Position numbers and translations under genes: made by a program. Shown in pieces: positions 1 through 5,770 of a stretch of 5,982 nucleotides of DNA. Positions within the stretch are counted from its first letter, which is position 1. Each line of letters opens with the position of its first letter. The stretch is from Phycisphaerales bacterium (GTDB lineage Bacteria; Planctomycetota; Phycisphaerae; Phycisphaerales; SM1A02), in contig JAGQOI010000166.1 in assembly GCA_020427625.1 (NCBI GenBank), positions 1 to 5,982 of the forward strand. The letters run 5' to 3'. The notes below the pieces were generated by a model. That model ran no database searches, was not told the DNA's origin, and saw only the letters and a list, made by a program, of their open reading frames with translations.

Positions 1-47
1 CCCGCGCCTGGGACGCGATGCGTCATTTCCTCGCCGAGTTGTTCTGA
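1..47 (+). CDS. 3' end of an unidentified upstream gene (partial)
   Basis: An open frame runs from the window edge to TGA at 45-47 and encodes the last 14 residues, RAWDAMRHFLAELF. The stop lies three bases before the ATG of the next gene, so this is probably the preceding gene of the same operon. The amphipathic end with an Ala-Trp pair and a final FLxELF resembles the C-terminal helix of dienelactone hydrolase/alpha-beta hydrolase proteins. That is only a resemblance and 14 residues cannot assign a function. The reading frame is supported by position and gene packing, not by homology. Confidence 0.5.
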   Translation, partial: RAWDAMRHFLAELF

Positions 48-50
48 CCG

Positions 51-497
51 ATGTTCACTGCCGCCGGTCGCCGTCGCTTCGTCATGCCCGTGCTCGTCCT
101 GCTCGTCGCGGGCGCCGTGTACCTCGTCCAGTCGCGGACCCGGGGACCGGCGCCGGAGGTGATCGCGACGCAGATCGAGCGACTCTGTGCCGCGATCGTC
201 GCCGGGCGGGCGGCGGACGATCCCACGGGCGCGATGGAGTCGTCGGACATCGTCGAGGCGAGGACGGTCGAGACGCTGCGCCTTCTGCTCGACGGGCGGC
301 CGGGCCTCGCGACGATCGTCGTCGTGCCGGGCGACCTCCCGGGCGCACCGACGCCGGCATCGACGCACGTCGCGGACATCGGTATCGACGGCGCGACGCG
401 TCTGCGGCTTCGACTCATCGCCGAATCGGGCGTGCCGCGCCCGATCCGCCTCATCGGCTTCGTGCGTCCGGACGCGGGCGTGACAGGATCACCATAG
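51..497 (+). CDS. Small membrane-anchored protein with extracytoplasmic alpha/beta domain, unknown function
   Basis: This 148-residue protein is not recognised. Residues 1-10 carry three consecutive Arg (R7-R9), followed by one hydrophobic segment at about 11-27. This is the positive-inside pattern of a single N-terminal anchor or uncleaved signal, leaving residues 28-148 probably outside the cytoplasmic membrane. The soluble part begins with an amphipathic helix (about 34-52). It ends with alternating hydrophobic stretches that look like beta strands at about 87-93, 105-112, 116-124 and 131-139. That helix-then-sheet order loosely suggests a cystatin or NTF2-like fold, but no diagnostic motif is visible. 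ATG 51 is preferred over an in-frame ATG at 84 because it keeps the basic flank before the hydrophobic segment. No strong Shine-Dalgarno is visible. The gene lies 3 bases after the previous stop, and its TAG abuts the next ATG, so it is likely co-transcribed and translationally coupled with the PLP enzyme downstream. Confidence 0.8.
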   Translation: MFTAAGRRRFVMPVLVLLVAGAVYLVQSRTRGPAPEVIATQIERLCAAIVAGRAADDPTGAMESSDIVEARTVETLRLLLDGRPGLATIVVVPGDLPGAPTPASTHVADIGIDGATRLRLRLIAESGVPRPIRLIGFVRPDAGVTGSP

Positions 498-1391
498 ATG
501 GATGTCTGGCTGAACGGATCATTCGTCCCGGCGGACGAGGCGCGGGTTTCCGTCTTCGACGCGGGATTCCAGCACGCGGTCGGGCTCTTCGAGACGATCG
601 GCGGACGTCACGGGCGCCCGTTCCGCGCCCTGGCGCACGTGCGTCGGCTCATCGGTTCGGCGACGACGCTGCGCCTCACGGAGACGCTGCGCGAGCGCCC
701 GCTCGTGGAGGCGATCGGCCGCGCGATCGAGCACAACGGGCTCGATGCGTCGCGCGTGCGCGTCACGCTCACCGGCGGCGACCTCCAGTACCCGCGCAAG
801 GGCGGCGACGACGGACCGGCGGATCCGACCATCCTCATCGTCGCCCAGCCCGCGACGCCGTATCCCCCGGCCATGTTCACCGACGGCGTGCGGGTCGTCG
901 AGGCGATGGAACGCGAGGCGCCGCTGAACCATCTCGCGGGACACAAGACGACGTCGTACTGGCACCGGATCCAGGCGCTCCAGGGCGCGGCGGCACGAGG
1001 GGCGGGCGAGGCGATCTGGTTCTCGATCACCGGTCACCTCGCCTCGGGCTGCGTGAGCAACGTGTTCCTCGTCAAGGACGGCGAACTCCATACGCCCGTC
1101 GCCCGCGGCGAGGAGGCGGAGGGCGTCCTGCCGTCGACCGTGCTGCCGGGCATCACGCGGGCGGCCGTCATGGAACTCGCCGAGACGATGGGACTCACCG
1201 TGCATCGCCGCCCGATCGCGCCGGAGGAGATCCTGCCGTCGGACGAGATGTTCCTCACGAACGCGAGCTGGGGCGTGCTGCCGGTGGTGGGCGTGCTGGA
1301 GCACGATCTCGGCGCCGGCACGGTGGGACCGGTCACCCAGTCGCTGCGCGAGCGGTGGCTGGCGCTCGTCGATCGCGAGACCGGCGGCTGA
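498..1391 (+). CDS. Fold-type IV PLP enzyme (class IV aminotransferase / aminodeoxychorismate lyase family)
   Basis: The 297-residue length is normal for the class IV aminotransferase family (IlvE, D-amino acid transaminase, PabC). The cytoplasmic enzyme would bind PLP on Lys150, within GHKTTSYW. Supporting landmarks are an N-terminal NGxFVP strand (6-11), FET at 31-33, Arg50 in the HVRRL segment (the PLP-phosphate Arg of IlvE), SNVF at 187-190, TP at 199-200, PGITR at 217-221 (phosphate-binding turn), and DEMFLTNASWGVLPV at 249-263. The last motif is closer to the NAxxxVxPV of PabC than to the SGTAAEITPV of IlvE, so 4-amino-4-deoxychorismate lyase is as plausible as branched-chain or D-amino acid aminotransferase. 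I therefore give no symbol. Two oddities stand out. The Glu that normally contacts the PLP pyridine nitrogen is Ser183, and the TP to PGITR loop is about nine residues longer than in IlvE. The start is fixed by TAGATG, with a weak AGGA at 485-488 nine bases upstream. Confidence 0.9.
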   Translation: MDVWLNGSFVPADEARVSVFDAGFQHAVGLFETIGGRHGRPFRALAHVRRLIGSATTLRLTETLRERPLVEAIGRAIEHNGLDASRVRVTLTGGDLQYPRKGGDDGPADPTILIVAQPATPYPPAMFTDGVRVVEAMEREAPLNHLAGHKTTSYWHRIQALQGAAARGAGEAIWFSITGHLASGCVSNVFLVKDGELHTPVARGEEAEGVLPSTVLPGITRAAVMELAETMGLTVHRRPIAPEEILPSDEMFLTNASWGVLPVVGVLEHDLGAGTVGPVTQSLRERWLALVDRETGG

Positions 1392-1393
1392 AC

Positions 1394-1413
1394 GGCGTCG
1401 GGGTCTCGACGTC
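1394..1413. terminator. Weak hairpin between convergent genes, possible shared terminator
   Basis: The 20 bases between the plus-strand stop (1389-1391) and the minus-strand stop (1412-1414) contain CGTCG and CGACG arms at 1396-1400 and 1407-1411 around a six-base loop. A G-T and a G-C pair extend the stem to seven pairs. No U-run follows on either strand, so this is not a canonical intrinsic terminator. Its position between two convergent 3' ends is the main argument, and in GC-rich DNA a stem this size can arise by chance. Confidence 0.25.
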
Positions 1414-1726
1414 AGGGTCCTTCGCGTCGGATGACGCGGATGTTCGACGAGCGGCCGGTGCGTCGCGGGAAGACGCCGGACAGCAGCGAACGGATCCAGG
1501 CGACGAGCAGCAGAGCCGCGAAGAACACGACGCCGGCGACGAGCAGCAGCGTCACGAGCGCGACGGCGGGGACGAAGAGCAGGAGCGCGACCGTCCAGAC
1601 GAGGAGTCGTTCCGGCCACGACCGCGTCCGGGTGACGGCGCGATACACCCCCGCGACGTGGGTGCCGCGGGCGCGGAAGGCTTCGGCGAATCGGGCATCA
1701 TCGAACGGCATGGTTCCCGCCATCAT
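1412..1726 (-). CDS. Small integral membrane protein of unknown function
   Basis: This 104-residue protein on the minus strand is not assigned to a named family. Residues 7-38 are soluble and rich in Arg and aromatic residues, with an amphipathic DDARFAEAFRAR helix. Residues 40-79 form one long uninterrupted hydrophobic stretch with a Pro at 53, long enough for a tight two-helix hairpin. The tail is basic (PRRTGRSSNIRVIRR), which would put both termini in the cytoplasm if there are two helices. The start codons ATG ATG (1726, 1723) have GGAG nine bases upstream. A third in-frame ATG at 1711, preceded by GGGA, is an alternative. The plus-strand frames over this stretch give only low-complexity Asp/Glu/Arg/Gln text, as expected opposite a Leu/Val/Ala-rich membrane gene, so the minus strand is the coding one. 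It converges on the PLP enzyme gene and diverges from dnaE. Confidence 0.75.
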   Translation of the reverse strand: MMAGTMPFDDARFAEAFRARGTHVAGVYRAVTRTRSWPERLLVWTVALLLFVPAVALVTLLLVAGVVFFAALLLVAWIRSLLSGVFPRRTGRSSNIRVIRREGP

Positions 1727-1762
1727 AGGGAGGCACTCCGGGTGACATCCTGTCTTTCGGAG

Positions 1763-1771
1763 TTGTCCACA
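1763..1771 (+). promoter_or_regulatory. DnaA-box-like 9-mer (TTGTCCACA)
   Basis: TTGTCCACA differs from the classical DnaA box TTATCCACA at one base and equals the form preferred in high-GC Streptomyces. It lies in the intergenic region between the divergent membrane-protein and dnaE genes, about 113 bases before the preferred dnaE start and upstream of the proposed dnaE promoter. It is a single copy, with no cluster or AT-rich unwinding stretch. It could therefore be a DnaA-responsive regulatory site but is not an origin. A chance match is possible. Confidence 0.35.
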
Positions 1772-1776
1772 CGACC

Positions 1777-1798
1777 TGTCAATCGCCTGACAATCGCT
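1777..1798. repeat. Short inverted plus tandem repeat, possible operator
   Basis: TGTCA and TGACA arms (1777-1781 and 1788-1792) form an inverted repeat with a six-base spacer. The same region also reads as two near-identical 11-base direct copies, TGTCAATCGCC (1777-1787) and TGACAATCGCT (1788-1798), differing at two positions. The left arm contains a perfect TTGACA on the minus strand. The repeat sits just upstream of, and touches, the proposed dnaE -35 element, which is a sensible position for a regulator-binding site. I cannot name the regulator. Confidence 0.35.
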
Positions 1799-1826
1799 TG
1801 GTTCCGCCGGCCCGGAGGGGTAGGAT
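1798..1826 (+). promoter_or_regulatory. Candidate sigma-70-type promoter for dnaE
   Basis: TTGGTT (1798-1803, three of six matches to TTGACA, including TTG) is followed after exactly 17 bases by TAGGAT (1821-1826, four of six matches to TATAAT). Transcription would start near 1833, giving a leader of about 30-45 bases before the candidate ATG codons at 1864 and 1876. The local drop in GC content and the position between divergent genes favour a promoter here. The element matches are modest, and planctomycete promoters are not well captured by the E. coli consensus. Confidence 0.35.
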
Positions 1827-1839
1827 ACCGGTGCGGCAC

Positions 1840-1853
1840 GCGCCGGCCGGCGC
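1840..1853. repeat. 14-bp perfect GC palindrome in the dnaE leader
   Basis: GCGCCGGCCGGCGC is a perfect palindrome 22 bases before the preferred dnaE ATG and inside the proposed 5' untranslated leader. Flanking GTAGG (1820-1824) and CCTAC (1857-1861) could close an outer stem around it. It might be a DNA-binding site or an RNA structure affecting translation, or simply GC-rich sequence. No regulator is identified. Confidence 0.3.
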
Positions 1854-1875
1854 TCCCCTACGGATGGTGGATCCC

Positions 1876-4800
1876 ATGACCAGAACGGGCCCCGATACCC
1901 AAGATGTTGGTGTGGACGGACGGCCGGACTTCGTCCATCTGCATCTCCATACCGAGTACTCGCTGCTCGACGGCGGGAACCGGATCACGCGTCTCATCGA
2001 CCACGTGAAGGCGCTGGGGATGGATGCGGTCGCGATGACCGATCACGGGAACCTGTTCGGCGCCATCGAGTTCTACACGAAGGCCCGGGCGGCCGGGATC
2101 AAGCCGATCCTCGGCATCGAGGCGTACGTCGCGCCGGGCGACCGGCTCGAGAAGAAGCCGACCGGCATCGCCGACGGCGGGTTCCATCTCGTGCTGCTCG
2201 CCGAGAACGAGACCGGCTGGCGCAACCTCCTGCGCCTGAGTTCCGACGCCTTCCTCGAGGGCTTCTACTACCGCCCGCGCATGGACAAGTCGACCCTCGC
2301 GGCTCATCACGACGGTCTCATCGCGATCAACGGGCACCTCGGCAGTTCCATCGCCTATTCGCTGCTCCAGTACGTCCAGACGAAGAACGAGAAGTTCTGG
2401 GACGACGCGGTCGCCGAGGCGCGGTGGCATGCGGAGACGTTCGGCGTGAACGAGCGCGGCGAGCCGCGGTTCTTCATCGAGATCCAGCGTCACAGCGTCG
2501 TCGAACAGGAGCGCATCAATCCGCATCTGCTGCGACTCGCGAAGGAACTCGACCTGCCGGTCGTGTGCGACAACGACGCGCACTTCCTCCGCGCCGAGGA
2601 CTGGGATGCGCACGACACGCTCTGCTGCATCTCGATGGGCAAGCTCAAGGAGGACGAGAACCGCCTCCACTACTCGCGCGACCTCTACGTGAAGTCGCCG
2701 GCGGAGATGGCGGCCGTCTTCGCCGAGACGCCGGACGCCCTCGCGAACACGCGCCGCATCGCCGACCGCTGCAACGTCGAACTCGACTTCTCCGTGAGCC
2801 ACGCGCCCGTCGTGAAGATCGTGAGCCGCTGGGAGATGCTGCCGACGGACGCCGGCGCGGCGCTCGCGCTCATCGACGCGTTCGAGTGCGGGCACGAGAC
2901 CGGCTCGACGGAGTGGTACAAGGCATTCTGCGCGCAGTTCACGCTCGAACCGTTCGACGCGGTGAACGATGCCGCGGCGGCGGCGGACCTGAAGATCCAG
3001 TGCGACGGCGCCCTGCGGATGCTCACCGAGGCCGGCGCGATCTGGCGCTACGGACGGGACGGCGTCGACGACGAGAAGCGGGCCCGCATGGACCGCGAAC
3101 TCGGCATCCTCGCCGACAAGTTCATCAGCGCGTACTTCCTCATCGTGTGGGACTTCGTGAACTGGGCGCGACAGGGCGGGATTCCCGCGAACGCCCGCGG
3201 CTCCGGCGTCGGCACGATGGTCGGGTACGCCCTCGGCCTCTCGAACGCCTGTCCCGTGCGCTACGGCCTGCTCTTCGAGCGGTTCACCGACCCCGACCGG
3301 TCCGAGTATCCGGACATCGACATCGACATCTGCCAGGACGGCCGGGCGGCGGTGATCGACTACGTGCGGAACAAGTACGGGCACGTCGCGCAGATCATCA
3401 CGTTCGGACGCCTCAAGGCGAAGGCCGCGATCAAGGACGTCGCCCGCGTGATGGGCTTCCCGCCGTCGGAAGGTCAGCGCCTGTCGAACCTCGTGCCCGC
3501 CGAACTGAACATCACCGTCGACGAGGCGCTGGAGAAGGAGCCCGACTTCGCGGCGGCGTACGCGTCGGACCCGCGCATCGCGAAGGTGATCGACACCGCG
3601 CGGGCGCTGGAGGATCACGCCCGTCACTCCGGCATTCACGCCGCCGGCGTCGTGATCGCGACGCGCCCGCTCGACACCATCGTCCCCCTCTGCAAGGCGA
3701 CCGGCAGCGACGACGTCGTCACCCAGTGGGACGGCCCGACCTGCGAGAAGGTCGGCCTCCTCAAGATGGACTTCCTCGGCCTCCGCACGCTGTCGACGAT
3801 CGAACTCGCCTGCACGCTCGTGCGCGACGCCATGCCCGACGAGGCGATCTGGGCCGCGACGGGACGCACGCCCGGGCAGGGCCCGCACCCGCTCGATCTC
3901 GACCGCCTCCGCTACGACGACCAGACCGTCCTCGACCTCTTCCGGCGCGGCGACACGTCGGGCGTGTTCCAGTTCGAGTCCGGCGGCATGCGCAAGCTGC
4001 TCGTCGAGATGAAGCCCGACCGCCTCGAAGACCTCATCGCCGCGAACGCGCTCTACCGACCCGGTCCGATGGACCTCATCCCCAGCTACTGCGCCCGCAA
4101 GCACGGACGCGAACCCGTGCCCGCCGTCCACGAGATCGTCGATCACTTCACCGCCGAGACCTACGGCATCATGGTCTACCAGGAACAGGTGATGCAGATC
4201 GTGCACGGGCTCGGCGACATTCCGTTGCGCGCGGCCTACTCGCTCATCAAGGCCATCAGCAAGAAGAAGCACGCCGTCATCGACGCCGAACGCCCGAAGT
4301 TCATCGAGGGCGCCCGGCAGAAGGGCCTGAGCAAGGCCAAGGCCAACGACCTGTTCGATCTCATCCTCAAGTTCGCCGGGTACGGCTTCAACAAGTCGCA
4401 CTCGACCGGCTACGCGATCATCGCCTACCAGACTGCGTACCTCAAGACGTTCTTCCCCGGCCCGTACATGGCCGCCGTGCTCACGTTCGAGAGCCAGGCC
4501 CGCAAGGTCGAGGACTGGGTCCCGTACCTCGACGACTGCCGCCGGACGCGCTACCCGGATCACACCGACGAGACGCCCCACGTCGGCATCGAGGTCCGAC
4601 CGCCGACGCTGAACCGGTCGGACGCGACGTTCTCCGTCGTGTACGCCGACGATGAGCCACGTGATCACCTGCACGGTCACATCCGTTTCGGCCTGCGCGC
4701 CGTGAAGGGCGTCGGCGGCAGCGCCATCGACGAGATCATGCGCGAGCGGCGCGAGCGGGGACCGTTCGCGTCGATCTTCGACTTCTGCGACCGCGTCGAC

Positions 4801-5766
4801 CTCAAGTCCGTGAACCGCGCGACGATCGAGGCGCTCATCAAGTGCGGCGCGATGGACGACCTGCACGGGCGCGACGCACGGGCACCGATGCTGGCGACGC
4901 TCGATGACGCCGTCGCCGCCGGCCAGCAGGCCGCGCAGGACCGACGGTCCGGACAACTCAACATGTTCGGCGTCTTCGAGGAGGCCGCGCCCGAGGAGGC
5001 GGCGCCGGTCCGGCTCGCCGCCGTCGCCGCCTGGGACGAGCGCGAGGCGCTCGCGTTCGAGAAGGAGACGCTCGGCATTCACGTCTCCGGACACCCGCTC
5101 GACGCGCACGCCCTCGTCATCGACGGCTTCGGCACGCCCGTGACGCAGCTCCGGACCATGCCGCACGAGGCCGATGTCGTCGTCGGCGGCCTGCTCAGTC
5201 GCGTCCGCACCCATCTCATCCGCAACGGACGCAGCGCCGGCGAGAAGATGGCCCACCTCCAGATCGAGGACAAGACCGCGTCCGTGGAATGCGTCGCGTT
5301 CAGCGAAGCGTTCCGCCAGTACGGGACGATGCTCGAGGACGACGCGATCGTGTTCCTCATCGGACGCGTCGATCACTCGCGGGGCGACGTGAACCTCGTC
5401 GTCGATCGCGCCGTCCGACTCGAGGACGCCGCCCGACAACTCGCCGGCGGCATCGAGATCGACCTCGCGACGCCCGTCGACGACGACTTCTACACCGCCA
5501 AGCTCGAAGCCATCGCGCAGGCTGTGGAACACGCCCGCCGACGCACGTCCGGCGGCGGACGGGCCGTCGAGATCCGCGTCGCCATGCGGGCCGCCGGACG
5601 ACGCGTCGCCATGCGCATGAACGGCGCCGCCGTCGTCGCCGACGAAGCCCTGCTCGAACGACTGCGCGAACTCGTCGGGCCCGATGCCGTCACGGTCCGT
5701 CGCGGCACGCTCACCCCCTCCAGTCCGCAACGCGGCGCCCCGTACGCCCGTCGACGCGTCGGCTGA
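1876..5766 (+). CDS. dnaE: DNA polymerase III alpha subunit (DnaE), replicative catalytic subunit
   Basis: This 1296-residue C-family polymerase performs template-directed chromosome replication within the Pol III holoenzyme. The N-terminal PHP domain starts with FVHLHLHTEYSLLDG (19-33) and keeps metal-ligand positions H23, H25, D32, H57, E82, H104, D234 and H236, with His154 where Cys is usual. The palm holds PDIDIDIC (479-486), giving catalytic D480 and D482; the third catalytic Asp is D632 in KMDFLGLRTL. Fingers and thumb motifs include ARGSG (440-444), HSGIHAAGVVIA (584-595), GVFQFESGGM (696-705), ALYRPGPMD (725-733) and FNKSHSTGYAIIAYQTAYLK (838-857). Helix-hairpin-helix residues (about 940-995) precede the clamp-binding pentapeptide QLNMF (1027-1031), an OB fold (about 1098-1182) and a C-terminal domain (about 1200-1278). 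The protein is about 110-135 residues longer than E. coli or M. tuberculosis alpha, partly through an enlarged linker at about 311-390. ATG 1876 is chosen for the GGTGG just upstream. ATG 1864, GTG 1831 (GGAGG 12 bases upstream) and TTG 1798 are in-frame alternatives. Confidence 0.97.
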   Translation: MTRTGPDTQDVGVDGRPDFVHLHLHTEYSLLDGGNRITRLIDHVKALGMDAVAMTDHGNLFGAIEFYTKARAAGIKPILGIEAYVAPGDRLEKKPTGIADGGFHLVLLAENETGWRNLLRLSSDAFLEGFYYRPRMDKSTLAAHHDGLIAINGHLGSSIAYSLLQYVQTKNEKFWDDAVAEARWHAETFGVNERGEPRFFIEIQRHSVVEQERINPHLLRLAKELDLPVVCDNDAHFLRAEDWDAHDTLCCISMGKLKEDENRLHYSRDLYVKSPAEMAAVFAETPDALANTRRIADRCNVELDFSVSHAPVVKIVSRWEMLPTDAGAALALIDAFECGHETGSTEWYKAFCAQFTLEPFDAVNDAAAAADLKIQCDGALRMLTEAGAIWRYGRDGVDDEKRARMDRELGILADKFISAYFLIVWDFVNWARQGGIPANARGSGVGTMVGYALGLSNACPVRYGLLFERFTDPDRSEYPDIDIDICQDGRAAVIDYVRNKYGHVAQIITFGRLKAKAAIKDVARVMGFPPSEGQRLSNLVPAELNITVDEALEKEPDFAAAYASDPRIAKVIDTARALEDHARHSGIHAAGVVIATRPLDTIVPLCKATGSDDVVTQWDGPTCEKVGLLKMDFLGLRTLSTIELACTLVRDAMPDEAIWAATGRTPGQGPHPLDLDRLRYDDQTVLDLFRRGDTSGVFQFESGGMRKLLVEMKPDRLEDLIAANALYRPGPMDLIPSYCARKHGREPVPAVHEIVDHFTAETYGIMVYQEQVMQIVHGLGDIPLRAAYSLIKAISKKKHAVIDAERPKFIEGARQKGLSKAKANDLFDLILKFAGYGFNKSHSTGYAIIAYQTAYLKTFFPGPYMAAVLTFESQARKVEDWVPYLDDCRRTRYPDHTDETPHVGIEVRPPTLNRSDATFSVVYADDEPRDHLHGHIRFGLRAVKGVGGSAIDEIMRERRERGPFASIFDFCDRVDLKSVNRATIEALIKCGAMDDLHGRDARAPMLATLDDAVAAGQQAAQDRRSGQLNMFGVFEEAAPEEAAPVRLAAVAAWDEREALAFEKETLGIHVSGHPLDAHALVIDGFGTPVTQLRTMPHEADVVVGGLLSRVRTHLIRNGRSAGEKMAHLQIEDKTASVECVAFSEAFRQYGTMLEDDAIVFLIGRVDHSRGDVNLVVDRAVRLEDAARQLAGGIEIDLATPVDDDFYTAKLEAIAQAVEHARRRTSGGGRAVEIRVAMRAAGRRVAMRMNGAAVVADEALLERLRELVGPDAVTVRRGTLTPSSPQRGAPYARRRVG

Positions 5767-5770
5767 CGCG

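Noticed and set aside
519..1619. A 366-codon minus-strand open frame across the PLP enzyme
   Set aside because: It is Arg-rich, without motifs, and antisense to a clear class IV aminotransferase-family gene.
1747..1782. A minus-strand promoter from the perfect TTGACA at 1782-1777
   Set aside because: No acceptable -10 lies 15-19 bases downstream. The nearest candidate, CAGGAT, is 24 bases away and matches only three of six positions.
1740..1800. A replication origin suggested by the DnaA-like box and dnaE
   Set aside because: There is only one box, no cluster and no AT-rich unwinding stretch. dnaE is not normally an origin marker in the way dnaA, dnaN or gidA are.
1355..1879. A 174-codon plus-strand open frame overlapping the PLP enzyme end and the dnaE start
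   Set aside because: The product is repetitive Asp/Glu/Gln/Arg text that mirrors the hydrophobic codons of the minus-strand membrane gene. It overlaps two real genes and the intergenic control region.
2424..4655. A 743-codon plus-strand open frame inside dnaE
   Set aside because: Its translation is Arg/Pro/Ala/His-rich low complexity, typical of a shifted frame in GC-rich DNA. It lies wholly within a confidently identified gene.
1876..5766. DnaE2 (error-prone polymerase) or PolC as the identity of the polymerase
   Set aside because: PolC would have a DEDDh exonuclease inserted in the PHP domain, which is absent. DnaE2 is shorter and usually lacks the clamp motif and complete PHP ligand set found here.
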